A DNA stretch of 64,000 bases, from assembly GCA_020352215.1 (NCBI GenBank), contig CP070675.1, positions 4,742,098 through 4,806,097 of the forward strand, in the 5' to 3' direction. This DNA comes from Phycisphaerales bacterium (GTDB lineage Bacteria > Planctomycetota > Phycisphaerae > Sedimentisphaerales > Anaerobacaceae). The notes under the pieces were generated by a model, which saw nothing but the letters and a program-made list of their open reading frames with translations, had not been told where the DNA came from and made no database searches. A program made the translations under genes and the position numbers. This document shows positions 44,867 to 53,448 of this stretch, piece by piece; position 1 is the first letter of the stretch, and every line of letters begins with the position of its first letter.

Positions 44867-45190
44867 ATGGACGCAACAGAGAATCAACAGTTGTTGGCCA
44901 GGCTCGCCCGGCAGGACTCACAGGCCAGGGGAGAGGTGTCGGTTGTCACCTCCCCTGGTGCAAGGGCATCGGCCTGGGCGGTCAGGGTCAAAAGTAAGGC
45001 TTCGTACAATGTCTACAACGTTCGTGCGGTGGTGATAGGCGATCCGGGCTCGCTTCCAATTGAGGTGGGCGACGAGACCCAGGCGGTAAACCTGGCTGAG
45101 TCGTTTCTGCAGCAAGGGGGACTGCCGGCAGGTACCTATGTCGTGATGTGCAGGGCCGGCAACAAGAACATCTTCCACGCAAAGCCGTGA
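44867..45190 (+). CDS. Small phage protein after the hub gene
   Basis: A 107-residue protein: helical start (TENQQLLARLARQDSQARG), then a beta domain (VVTSPGARASAWAVRVKSKASY and VGDETQAVNLAESFLQQGGLPAGTYVVM). The start ATG 44867 has AAGGGA about 9 bases upstream. It is likely a structural or assembly component by position only. Confidence 0.5.
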   Translation: MDATENQQLLARLARQDSQARGEVSVVTSPGARASAWAVRVKSKASYNVYNVRAVVIGDPGSLPIEVGDETQAVNLAESFLQQGGLPAGTYVVMCRAGNKNIFHAKP

Positions 45191-45223
45191 GAAGGCTCGC
45201 AAGAAACTGAGGGAGACTTGCTG

Positions 45224-45463
45224 ATGTATGAGGCCGTACACCTGGGTGATGTCACCAAGCAAGCTATGGGTGTCATCGCCGAGCGAATGTTCAAGGCTCG
45301 CCCGGAAATACCTGAGACCGAAAGGCAAGAGGTGAAAGATGCCTTGGGAAAACTCAAAGTCTTGGCGGTTCAATCGGCAGATAAATCTGTCGATGCTGAT
45401 GCAGTTAGCGTTCTTAGCAGCATTGATCGTAGGCAGTTGGGTCAATCTGCAAAGACAGCTTGA
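45224..45463 (+). CDS. Small phage-module protein, unknown
   Basis: A 79-residue, mostly helical soluble protein (VTKQAMGVIAERMFKARPEI, QEVKDALGKLKVLAVQSADK). GGGAG lies about 9 bases before ATG 45224. Its 3' end overlaps the next, transmembrane gene by about 70 bases, an arrangement often seen in phage lysis regions. Confidence 0.45.
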   Translation: MYEAVHLGDVTKQAMGVIAERMFKARPEIPETERQEVKDALGKLKVLAVQSADKSVDADAVSVLSSIDRRQLGQSAKTA

Positions 45464-45617
45464 TCTGCTGCAACGGGATGTCACCGTACTGCTGGATTGC
45501 CAGAAGGACCTGCAATCCAAACTCGGCTCCCTGTCTGCCAAGAGCATCTCCTATGAATACCGCCTGCGGGCACTGGAAAAACGCGGCGATAACGATCTGG
45601 CTGAGGGATCCTTTTGA
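45393..45617 (+). CDS. Small membrane/coiled-coil protein (lysis-accessory-like)
   Basis: A 74-residue protein starting at ATG 45393 (or 45399). One N-terminal transmembrane helix (LMQLAFLAALIVGSWV) is followed by a coiled coil (LQRQLDLLQRDVTVLL...). This is the topology of inner-membrane spanin-like or holin-accessory proteins. A lipoprotein gene follows directly. No endolysin is found, so a lysis role is inference. Confidence 0.5.
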   Translation: MLMQLAFLAALIVGSWVNLQRQLDLLQRDVTVLLDCQKDLQSKLGSLSAKSISYEYRLRALEKRGDNDLAEGSF

Positions 45618-45640
45618 GCCTGACACGAAGGAGAGAAATG

Positions 45641-46243
45641 ATGGATGAGAAGCTGAGAACTCACAGTGAATATGCCTTAATGCTCTTTGCCTTTGCGGTG
45701 CTCGTCGGTGGCTGTGACAGCCTTCGGCTCGCGCCGAGCTTGCAGCAAAAGCAAAATGCCTGGCTGCACAACCGTACGGCGACAGTGGCAGCTGAGACTG
45801 CCAGGGCCGAGAACACATCGGAAAAGCTGCAAACGTTGACGAGGCTCGGTGAGCTACAGAGCAGGGCTTTCACAGTTGACTACGGCCTGCCTGATGAATT
45901 TCCACCCGCTGAGACCGTCGAGGATATCCTCGCTCAGTCAAGCTGGCAACTCGCCGAGACAGCGACGGTTCAATCTGCGGACAGGCCTGATCCCTGGCAG
46001 GTCGCCGACTCGATGCTTGAGTTAGGCATCGGCATTTGCGGTCTGCTCGGCGGCGTCTACGGAACCAGGGCGGTGCGTTTCTTGCGCCAAACAAAAACAA
46101 AGTCACAGGCCCTGAAGGAGATAATAACCGGCAACGAGCTTTTCAAGAAACAGAACAGCTCCCAGGCCGCCTCCTTCAAACAAGCCCACGCCAACCAATC
46201 AGCCCCGACCCGCCAGATCGTGGCCGAGGTGAAGGCGACCTGA
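45641..46243 (+). CDS. Lipoprotein with C-terminal membrane helix, end of the phage module
   Basis: A 200-residue protein. The start ATG 45641 (or 45638) follows AAGGAG. The N-terminus is a lipoprotein signal with lipobox LVGGC (Cys at about residue 17-18). A charged helical region follows, then a hydrophobic glycine-rich segment (LELGIGICGLLGGVYGTRAV) near residue 130-150. It could be an outer-membrane lysis partner of the preceding gene, though it is larger than usual o-spanins and has an extra membrane segment. Confidence 0.55.
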   Translation: MDEKLRTHSEYALMLFAFAVLVGGCDSLRLAPSLQQKQNAWLHNRTATVAAETARAENTSEKLQTLTRLGELQSRAFTVDYGLPDEFPPAETVEDILAQSSWQLAETATVQSADRPDPWQVADSMLELGIGICGLLGGVYGTRAVRFLRQTKTKSQALKEIITGNELFKKQNSSQAASFKQAHANQSAPTRQIVAEVKAT

Positions 46244-46674
46244 GCCTTGCCGCCGAGGTGCGAAAACGCGTCGGCGACGAATCGCAGATGGAGTCCACCG
46301 ACGAGAGCCTCGGCATATGCCGGCCGATGCTGTCTGTGCCCTTCGAGCAGAACATCGCCGAGCCCGAGCACAACCCGAACGTGAGAGGCGACTTGGGCAA
46401 AGAATTGCCCGACATATTGAACCGGGCGCGTGAGAACCTGCAACAACTAAAGAGCCAGGGACACTTCACCGTGGCAGCCAAGTGCCGCCAGACCGCCGAA
46501 TAATACCGTCGCGATGTCAATCCCGAACGGGCGTTTCCTTTGGAGAACGTCATCACCGGCCGCGAAGACGAAGGCCTACCCACCCAACATATCCACCAGG
46601 CCAATGTACGATGGTGCGAGCCAGACGGCTACCGCCCAATCAGCCCGGAAAAGAGGTCCAGGGGACACTGGTAG
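46244..46674 (+). pseudogene. Remnant reading frame interrupted by TAA
   Basis: One frame shows protein-like character on both sides of a stop: before it ESLGICRPMLSVPFEQN and LNRARENLQQLKSQGHFTV...CRQTAE, then TAA at 46501-46503, then YRRDVNPERAFPLENVITG and GLPTQHIHQANVRWCEPDG up to TAG at 46672. No start codon with a ribosome site is visible and no family is recognised. Probably the decayed end of the phage module or of its neighbour. Confidence 0.45.
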
Positions 46675-46981
46675 GGGCCACGCAACATCATATCCAGAAC
46701 ACCCAAAGCAGAGTGTTGTTCTAGGTGCACTTTGAGTTGCGGCTCTGCCCCTGGATTGCTTTTGACATTTGGGCTGGCGTCGCGTATAGTCGCCATTAGC
46801 TGCCCCACAAAGCAGTGTTGATTGCATGATTCTTGGGTATTCTGTATGAAAACGGCAAGATATGAGTTGCCTCTCGAATCGTCACTGTTGGCAACAAAGT
46901 GCCTGCTGGCGGGCATGGCTGCAGTCGTGCGGTGGCTCTTTGGCCAGTGAACCCAGAGATTCTCGGCGGAGTCTTTCTGCA

Positions 46982-47818
46982 ATGATTGAGTCGGGCAATT
47001 TCGCCAGATGGGCGCGTTGTGTTTTGGCCCTGCCATTTGCGATGCTGGTCCCGCTTTTTGTCACCGGCTGTGGAACACTCGGAAACGGCCGCGGGTGGGG
47101 ACAGGATGCACTCTGCCCACTGGATGCCAAGAGAATTGCCCGCGCTGCGTGTGACGCCTTCTTCGATTGGCAGACCCTTGTTCCGTTGGCTGGCGCCGCA
47201 GTTTTCAGCATAGACGACTTTGATGACAGGGTTTCGGACTGGGCGGCCCGAGAGAGCCCCATTTTCGGATCCGTTGATAGTGCCAGGAACACCAGTGACA
47301 GCTTGGTGACGGCGCTTCAGATAGAGGCTCTTGCCACTGCTCTGGTGACTCCAAGCGGCGACGATCCACAACAATGGGCGTTTTCGAAGGCAAAGGGGCT
47401 CGGAGTAGAGTTTGCCGCCGTGGGCGCGACAGGCGGTGTAACATCTTTGCTCAAAGTAGCAACCGGCCGTAGGCGCCCGGATGGAAGCAATAACCGCAGC
47501 TTTCCATCGGGTCACGCCTCGTCCGCGTTCTCTGCCATGACACTTTCCAATCGCAATCTCGACTCGATCGACTTGGACCGGCATGTGCGGTCGGGGCTTA
47601 AGATTGGAAACGCCGTTATGGCGGCGGGTGTCGCCTGGGCACGCGTCGAGGGCGAGCGTCACTACCCTTCGGATGTGCTCGTCGGGGCTGCACTGGGACA
47701 CTTTTTGACCGCCTTCATACACGATGCGTTTCTGAACCTGCCGGAAGACAGCAATGTCGGCTTTGCAGTTTTTTCCGCCGAGGGTGGAGGGGGAATGGAG
47801 CTGTCGTTTTGTTTCTGA
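46982..47818 (+). CDS. PAP2-superfamily phosphatase lipoprotein
   Basis: A 278-residue exported phosphatase. The start ATG 46982 is used because a lipoprotein signal (PFAMLVPLFVTGC) follows at residue about 30; GGAG lies 12 bases upstream. The three PAP2 blocks are present: KVATGRRRP (K-x6-RP), SFPSGHAS (PSGH) and ARVEGERHYPSDVLVG (SR-x5-H-x3-D, with Ala for Ser). Substrates may be undecaprenyl or other lipid phosphates, at the cell envelope. Its 3' end overlaps the end of a PilZ gene on the other strand by 104 bases. Confidence 0.85.
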   Translation: MIESGNFARWARCVLALPFAMLVPLFVTGCGTLGNGRGWGQDALCPLDAKRIARAACDAFFDWQTLVPLAGAAVFSIDDFDDRVSDWAARESPIFGSVDSARNTSDSLVTALQIEALATALVTPSGDDPQQWAFSKAKGLGVEFAAVGATGGVTSLLKVATGRRRPDGSNNRSFPSGHASSAFSAMTLSNRNLDSIDLDRHVRSGLKIGNAVMAAGVAWARVEGERHYPSDVLVGAALGHFLTAFIHDAFLNLPEDSNVGFAVFSAEGGGGMELSFCF

Positions 47819-48398
47819 CGGCGCCGGGGTTGTCGGCATGGGGGCACTCGGCGGTTGCATTTGTGGTCTGATTTACACTCTGACCTGCTCTGTTCTCGCC
47901 GTGCTCCTTGTAGTAGAGAGGTGTTTCCATGTGGGCAAAAAACGTAACTCTGGCTAACCTGCAGGAATCGGGATAACGTCGCAACAGGTAAGCTTGCTCT
48001 TTGCCGATTAGTTCGGCGGACATGGGCTTCTGCAAAATGCCGGCGTAGTAGTTCTCGTCCCAGCTAAGATCTCTCCGGCATCTGATAATCGTGACCTTCA
48101 AATCCAGCGTCTCGCTGTTACAAGACTCGACCTTCAAATCTAACACGCCCTTGAGGCTAATTGGCTGCGTGCATTCTCCGCAACTACCCTGACATACAAA
48201 ACCTATGGCTTCTCGTGAGATGTTGACGATGCGGAAGTTCGCATTTAACACTTTTGGTGCGGCGGCTGCCGGGTAATAGAGCCTGACTGATTTCCTTCTC
48301 TCACCCTTTCTCCTGTCTGGATTCTTCACGGGAGACCCTGTGGTCGAGCGCGGCCCTGTCTCGGCGCATCTTCTGTCACCTCCGCGTGCCGGTTTCAT
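47715..48398 (-). CDS. PilZ-domain protein
   Basis: A 227-residue protein. Residues about 29-140 form a PilZ domain: RRKGERRKSVRLYY supplies the RxxxR c-di-GMP motif, and IVNISREAIGFVC corresponds to the second (D/N)xSxxG motif. A GILQKP-type loop ends the domain. The C-terminal 70 residues are of low complexity and basic and lie antisense to the end of the PAP2 gene, so the true stop may be functionally unimportant. It is likely a c-di-GMP-responsive effector; no partner gene is nearby. Confidence 0.75.
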   Translation of the reverse strand: MKPARGGDRRCAETGPRSTTGSPVKNPDRRKGERRKSVRLYYPAAAAPKVLNANFRIVNISREAIGFVCQGSCGECTQPISLKGVLDLKVESCNSETLDLKVTIIRCRRDLSWDENYYAGILQKPMSAELIGKEQAYLLRRYPDSCRLARVTFFAHMETPLYYKEHGENRAGQSVNQTTNATAECPHADNPGAVRNKTTAPFPLHPRRKKLQSRHCCLPAGSETHRV

Positions 48399-48777
48399 GT
48401 CTTAAGCCCCCGTAGCACCAGGCTTGATGGATCAACTCCCGCCCAGCGTGGCGTCTTGATCGCTCCAAAGCCCCTATTCGACCGTGGTTGTGCTGCCCAT
48501 ACATACCGGTCAAATGCGGGCTTGAGTCAAACAATCCGGAAAGACACGGCCGGCCGTTCGCCGACATTCCTCGACTGGCGTCGCCAGTACTGAAAGTGTG
48601 CATTCTTGCCCTCTGATCCAGGGCCCGATGATAAAGAGTTGTTTAAAGGTGAACGCTTCGGATGCCTCTCCAAAGATGCCGCTGATCATTGATGATTTCC
48701 CAGCCGGCAAAACCAGCTGCGCCGGCCACCACCAATCTGCCGGTCGGCACGCCTATTGGGCCACGACAGTCGCCACA
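48399..48777. other. Gene-free interval
   Basis: About 380 bases between the PilZ gene start and the end of the interrupted gene. Short open frames exist but none has a ribosome site or protein-like composition. I see no hairpin or promoter that I would defend. Confidence 0.4.
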
Positions 48778-49509
48778 TCAGAGCCGACTCACCGTCTCAC
48801 TTGTGAAATGCTGCGTCAAGGTTTCGTAGAGTTCTCCCTCGAAGGCCGCCTTGATTCCTTCAAGGCTCTTGAGCCTGAAGATGAAGGAGATGACGATCGG
48901 ATCGGCGCGATATCCGGTATGACCCTCATAGAATCCGTACCGCATGACAGAGTAGGGTTCCATCTCGCCGGTGAGGATATGTGAGAGCTTCTTTGTCAGT
49001 TCCGCCATCTGCTCTTTGTTCAGACGTGAATACTCGCGGCAGAGGAGTTCCCTTGCTCTGTGATCCGATCCGCGATAGAAATTGATTTGAAAAGCGCCTG
49101 CGATCTCATCGTCAAAAATAGATTCCTGAAATCCTCTTGTTGGGTGAACCTCTCCAAATGCCATTCTTCCGCCGTTGTATAGAACGTATCTGGAGTTGTC
49201 CCAGAATCTTCCCATATTACCGAGTTCGTACTCCTTGAGAATCGAGTTCTAGACATGAAACAATGGTCTGGCCATCTCCAGATGCTTCAGGCTCAGCCTC
49301 CTGACCAGCGCATTGTCCCCTCTCAGGACAGAGACAATGCCCTCGTCACCCGCCATGATACCCTCGCCGGAAGACATTTTCGGTCTTCCGATCTTCGTGA
49401 TCCTTTCATTTTCCGCCCATTGGCTGTCAAACATCAAGATAGCTACCGCCGACCAGATGGAAAGAAATTCGACGGCCAATATCTCCAGTGCTCGTTTCGA
49501 CCATCTCAT
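48778..49509 (-). pseudogene. Membrane-anchored protein interrupted by one in-frame TAG
   Basis: A single frame of 244 codons with one internal amber stop. The start ATG 49509 has AGAGG five bases upstream. A transmembrane anchor follows (ILAVEFLSIWSAVAILMF), then a soluble part ending LEMARPLFHV, TAG at 49251-49249, and, in the same frame without a new ribosome site at the right distance, NSILKEYELGNMGRFWDNSRYVLYNGG to the end FTSETVSRL. The second half looks fully protein-like. No family recognised. Either a nonsense mutation, stop read-through, or a base error. Confidence 0.65.
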
Positions 49510-49826
49510 GTGAACCTCTTTGTTAGAACGTAGGACGACCGAATAGGCGGAACGGTTGACAAACAATTCCCGCCCTGCCCCGGATTTCTCACATACGCCG
49601 CTTCACAGCACCTGGACATCCTTCGTCACCGGCAGTGCTATGGCAGGTTTGGCAGCAGCCTATTGAAGGATCAATGTGCGCTTGCGGTCTTCCTTCGCAT
49701 GCGGTTAAGATAGGGATTGTCAGCAAACAGACGTCGGCTTGAGCTTATGCCTGGCTTGAAGAATGTCAAAGCGGCGATGACGCTTATGTGCATGCTGCAT
49801 GCACGACACTGCCTATTGAATGTTCT

Positions 49827-50159
49827 ATGGCGCGTGCAGAAATGATTAGGAAAGCTATCTTCTTGGTTCTGTTTACTCCGATTCACGGATTCACAACGGC
49901 CGTCATGCTTCAGCGGTTCCTGTACAACCAAAGTAGAACGCCATCCGTAATCGAGACATTGTGCAAGATAGTCGGCTTTTTGCTTGCTCTGCCGGTGCTA
50001 TACCCCTGCATTCTGATAGATCCTGATGGCGAGTGGTTCCCACGATGGCTGCAGATTGCTTCGGTTTTTGTCAACGGATTTATCTGGGGACTGTTAGTAC
50101 TACTCGTCTTTTACGTAGCCAAACGTCTCCGTAGGAGAAAGAGAATCGCGGGAGGATAG
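49827..50159 (+). CDS. Small multi-pass membrane protein
   Basis: A 110-residue protein starting at ATG 49827 (or 49842). Three hydrophobic segments: KAIFLVLFTPIHGFTTAV, IVGFLLALPVLYPCIL and ASVFVNGFIWGLLVLLVFYV, with a basic end (KRLRRRKR). Function unknown. The 260 bases before it contain no gene that I can support. Confidence 0.55.
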   Translation: MARAEMIRKAIFLVLFTPIHGFTTAVMLQRFLYNQSRTPSVIETLCKIVGFLLALPVLYPCILIDPDGEWFPRWLQIASVFVNGFIWGLLVLLVFYVAKRLRRRKRIAGG

Positions 50160-50456
50160 TCTTTGTTGGGCTACAGTACGTCGGTGAAGGCAACGTGACC
50201 GGTACGCGGCGCCGGGCGCAGGCAGTCCGTGAGACTCCGCACGATTCCGCAGCGTTGAGGATAGGCTTCAAGACTGAAGATACGCAAAGACAGGATTTTC
50301 TTAGCCGCTTCACGATACGACTTGGCCCATCCGCGACGGCAACCCAAAAAGGCAAAGATTGTGTGGTGGCGGCCTATTATGTCGGAGCTACCGTGTCACC
50401 AGCTATAAGGCCGAAGCCCCCTTGACAGTCTGACAGTCCCTTGAGCTGTTTTTTGC

Positions 50457-50485
50457 TTGACATTGGCGTCTTAAAATGATATATT
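50457..50485 (+). promoter_or_regulatory. Consensus promoter of PEP-CTERM protein 1
   Basis: Perfect TTGACA (50457-50462), a 17-base spacer and TATATT (50480-50485), 68 bases before ATG 50554. Between 50160 and 50456 I see no gene that I can support. Confidence 0.75.
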
Positions 50486-50553
50486 ACTGTCGTACGGACT
50501 AGGGGGTAGGTGCCGGACGCCTAAGATCATCACAACTCTGTGGGGGTGGGAAC

Positions 50554-51219
50554 ATGAAAAGACTTACATCTGTCGTTGCTGTCACATTTCTCTCGGCGGT
50601 ATTGTACACACCCGCTTGTCTGGCGGTTCCCACGTATTCCGGAAGCCTTTCGACTGCCGGCGGTGGCATAGTAGGTACTGGCCCTTGGGCTACCGGGGTC
50701 AGCATCAACTGGACCGTGACATACGGCGGGAGCGCATGGCACTATCATTACGAGCTTAGTGTCCCCCCTACCGCCCAGGCGATTAGCCACATGATTACCG
50801 AAACCTCGGAAAGTCTGGAGTATTCAGATATTCAAGAGCCAAGCACGCCGATCGAACTGGACGATCCCAAGTTGTATAGCCCTGGCCTGTCTAATCCGCT
50901 TATGCCCGATACCGTCTTCGGAATAAAGCTGCAAGCTACGGAGACTACGTTTGTGCTCGATTTCGATTGCCCCCGCGATCCTGTATGGGGAGACTTCTAC
51001 GCAGTGGCCGGCAAGAAACCGGGTGAGGAACAAGCCGCTTGGAACGCCGGGTTTACCTATCCCGACACAGACCCTCTCAGTCCTCCGGCTGATGGGTCCG
51101 TTGATCACCACATTCTGGTGCCCGATACGACCACGAGAATTCCGGCCCCGGGAGCCATCATACTTACCAGCATCGGCACGGGATTTATCGGCTGGCTTAG
51201 AAAACGCAAAACACTGTAG
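50554..51219 (+). CDS. PEP-CTERM sorted exported protein 1
   Basis: A 221-residue exported protein. Residues 1-24 form a signal peptide (TSVVAVTFLSAVLYTPACLA). The middle is a beta-rich domain with no named family (WTVTYGGSAWHYHYELSV). The C-terminus is a PEP-CTERM-like sorting signal: IPAPGAIILTSIGTGFIGWLRKRKTL in parts, that is PAPG, a hydrophobic helix and a basic end. Exosortase-dependent anchoring or export is implied, but no exosortase is in the window. A terminator follows. Confidence 0.85.
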   Translation: MKRLTSVVAVTFLSAVLYTPACLAVPTYSGSLSTAGGGIVGTGPWATGVSINWTVTYGGSAWHYHYELSVPPTAQAISHMITETSESLEYSDIQEPSTPIELDDPKLYSPGLSNPLMPDTVFGIKLQATETTFVLDFDCPRDPVWGDFYAVAGKKPGEEQAAWNAGFTYPDTDPLSPPADGSVDHHILVPDTTTRIPAPGAIILTSIGTGFIGWLRKRKTL

Positions 51220-51242
51220 AGCCAGAAACAAGTTGAGATTCG

Positions 51243-51277
51243 AAAGGGTTGCGAGTTTCACTCGCGGCCCTTTTTTT
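51243..51277 (+). terminator. Rho-independent terminator of PEP-CTERM gene 1
   Basis: AAAGGG-TTGCGAG / CTCGCGG-CCCTTT stem with a short loop and a seven-T tail (51271-51277). The following 300 bases up to 51578 hold nothing I recognise. Confidence 0.8.
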
Positions 51278-51578
51278 ACACCCACGTCAATACGAGACTT
51301 ACACCCCACAACAAGGCCGAGAAGGCACCCAGCGTCCGCCCCCGCTATTCAGAACGAAGAACCGCACCCCGGGGGAGAGGGGGGAATTCATGCAACTTGC
51401 CGAGTATAGCGCTGACGCCCTTGTGCTTTTCTGAGTCTTTTTCCAGCACCCTCATTTCTGAGCCAAGAACGCCGGTCCGTACACCCGAAATACGAGTTTT
51501 TCCCCTTTGACAGGCGGCAGATTGGGGTGCAGTCGGCAGCCGAATCGAGATTATTTTGGTGAATTGTGCAATTATCTC

Positions 51579-51607
51579 TTGCGGTTCTCACGTAGCTATG
51601 GTATAAT
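51579..51607 (+). promoter_or_regulatory. Consensus promoter of PEP-CTERM protein 2
   Basis: TTGCGG (51579-51584), a 17-base spacer and a perfect TATAAT (51602-51607) with an extended TG before it. ATG 51689 follows after about 80 bases. Confidence 0.75.
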
Positions 51608-51688
51608 ACAATCTACCGTAAAGTGGGGAAGGGAATTTCCAACTCTAGATGAACAGGTTTATGGTCGCGTGTTAGGTGGGAGGACACC

Positions 51689-52333
51689 ATGATGAAAAGA
51701 ACACTTCTACTGTTTGTGTTGGTGGCTTCGGGACAATGTGTTGTTGCTCAAGCTGCGACGACGTTTGATTTTACCTGCATCACCAACAACGATCCTACAG
51801 ATGCGGCAATCGGCGAGTCGCAGCTCCACGTGACACCGAGTGTTACTGTGGTAGGCGAAGTGGCGTTCGTCTTCACGAACGACGGCCCTGAGCTGAGCTC
51901 TATCGCTGACATCTACTTCGACGACGACGCCTCGCTTCTGCAAGAGCTTTTGGGCATCGATGACTCCGACCCGGGTGTCTCGTTTTCAGAACACGCAAAG
52001 CCGCCGAAGCTGCCCGGCCGGAGCCTGGTGAGTCCGGCATTTTATGCAGATTTCTCTCTGGACTCGGACCCCCCGGTGCAGCCCAATGGTGTGAATCCTT
52101 TGGAGTCACTTGGAGTTACCTTCAGCTTGGCGGGTGACATCGGTGACGTGGAGACCGCGCTAGCACTGGGCACGCTGCGAATTGGGATCCATGTTCAGGG
52201 CTTCGAGGGCGGAGGCAGCGAGTCTTTCGTAACCGGTGATGAAGTCAAGCAGAACCCTGCACCGGGTGCTGTCCTGCTCGGTAGTATTGGCGTAGGCCTT
52301 GTCGGCTGGCTGCGAAGACGCAGAACACTATAA
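51689..52333 (+). CDS. PEP-CTERM sorted exported protein 2
   Basis: A 214-residue exported protein. Signal peptide LLLFVLVASGQCVVAQA; a middle beta domain of unknown family beginning TTFDFTCITNNDPTDAA and with VEVAFVFTND-type strands; the C-terminal sorting signal NPAPGAVLLGSIGVGLVGWLRRRRTL in parts. The C-terminal 26 residues are strongly similar to PEP-CTERM protein 1, while the bodies differ. The start has GGAGG five bases upstream (or eight to the next ATG). A terminator follows. Confidence 0.85.
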   Translation: MMKRTLLLFVLVASGQCVVAQAATTFDFTCITNNDPTDAAIGESQLHVTPSVTVVGEVAFVFTNDGPELSSIADIYFDDDASLLQELLGIDDSDPGVSFSEHAKPPKLPGRSLVSPAFYADFSLDSDPPVQPNGVNPLESLGVTFSLAGDIGDVETALALGTLRIGIHVQGFEGGGSESFVTGDEVKQNPAPGAVLLGSIGVGLVGWLRRRRTL

Positions 52334-52360
52334 GGTCAGCCTGCAAATGCAGGATTGACG

Positions 52361-52392
52361 AGGCCGTGGATCTGACACCACGGCCTTTCTTC
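52361..52392 (+). terminator. Rho-independent terminator of PEP-CTERM gene 2
   Basis: AGGCCGTGG / CCACGGCCT stem with an eight-base loop, followed by TTCTTCTT. Confidence 0.7.
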
Positions 52393-52466
52393 TTGGCCAA
52401 GTACAGGTCGAGACAAGCCCAGGAGAACGACAGAGGACAATTCCGTTGTGAGTTGCCGGAGTTCTA

Positions 52467-53414
52467 CTACTGATCCTGCCGGCGCACGTCGGCGGCATCA
52501 GGGGCCGTCAGAGCAGGTTGTTGAGTCGGCAGAAACAGGTGACCTCTCTTGCGAATCACCTTGTAGTAAAACCATTTAACGAGGCTGCTTGCCGCAAAGC
52601 CACAGAATATCAGCACCAAGGCGGTCTGCATGCTCCAGTAAACAAGGCCCAGGAACAGCAGCACTCTAATGAAATGTGCGAAAGGTTTCTTGCCCCTGAG
52701 ATACTGGTTCAAGATGTGCGGGTACCGAACCCTGCTAATCATCAATACGCCCACGCCCAGAGTCAGGAACGGCAGCACGTATATAATGGCGTTGGAATAC
52801 GGCACGTTCTCCTGGTGGAACAGCACCAAGCTGACCACCACCCCTGCAGCGGCTGGGCTGGGCAGACCCACGAAGCTCATGTGGGCCGATTCATCCTCCT
52901 CGTTCTCGACATTGAACCTGGCTAAGCGTATCGCCGCACAGCTTATGTACGCCGCCGCCGAGAGCCAAATGAAACGCTGCACGAGAGTCTCATTAGCAAA
53001 GCCCGCCGAGCCCAGTTTGTATTGAAGGACCTTGAGCATCAAGAATGCCGGTGCGACGCCGAAGCTTATTATGTCGCAGAGGCTATCAAGCTGGCCACCG
53101 AAGCTGGAAGTGCTGCTCACTCTCCGGGCCAGTCGACCGTCCAGCATATCGGCAACCATCGCCAGAAGAATCATGTAGCAGCACTTCGCAAAGTATGAGG
53201 GGGCCCCGAATGCCAAGAGCCTCATGCCAGAGTCTTCGGAGAACCGGCCGGCGCCCAGTTCGGCGCCTTTGCTGGCAAAGTAGATAGCCGCAAAACCGCA
53301 GACGCCGTTTAGCACGGTAATCAGTGACGGGAAAACGGCGATGTACTTTAGCCTTTGCCTTCGCACCCGCCTCAGCAAACGCTCTTTGGCAACCTTTGTG
53401 TTCAGTTTCGCCAT
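52467..53414 (-). CDS. pssA: CDP-diacylglycerol-serine O-phosphatidyltransferase
   Basis: Membrane enzyme that makes phosphatidylserine from CDP-diacylglycerol and serine. The CDP-alcohol phosphotransferase signature is complete: DGRLARRVSSTSSFGGQLDSLCD (spaced D-G-x2-A-R-x8-G-x3-D-x3-D, residues about 92-114). Seven to eight hydrophobic segments span the rest (AVFPSLITVLNGVCGFAAIY first). At 315 residues it has basic extensions at both ends. It lies 34 bases after the psd stop; the two genes form a phosphatidylethanolamine operon in reverse reaction order. Confidence 0.92.
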   Translation of the reverse strand: MAKLNTKVAKERLLRRVRRQRLKYIAVFPSLITVLNGVCGFAAIYFASKGAELGAGRFSEDSGMRLLAFGAPSYFAKCCYMILLAMVADMLDGRLARRVSSTSSFGGQLDSLCDIISFGVAPAFLMLKVLQYKLGSAGFANETLVQRFIWLSAAAYISCAAIRLARFNVENEEDESAHMSFVGLPSPAAAGVVVSLVLFHQENVPYSNAIIYVLPFLTLGVGVLMISRVRYPHILNQYLRGKKPFAHFIRVLLFLGLVYWSMQTALVLIFCGFAASSLVKWFYYKVIRKRGHLFLPTQQPALTAPDAADVRRQDQ

Positions 53415-53448
53415 CTCTCGGATCTCACAACTCGTTTCTGGTATGCGG

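Noticed and set aside
46796-47860. 354-residue minus-strand open frame
   Set aside because: Antisense to the PAP2 gene, which has all three catalytic motifs.
31862-49251. Stop-codon reassignment as explanation for in-frame TAA and TAG codons
   Set aside because: TAA, TAG and TGA all end intact genes in this window, and other broken genes carry frameshifts, which recoding of stops would not explain.
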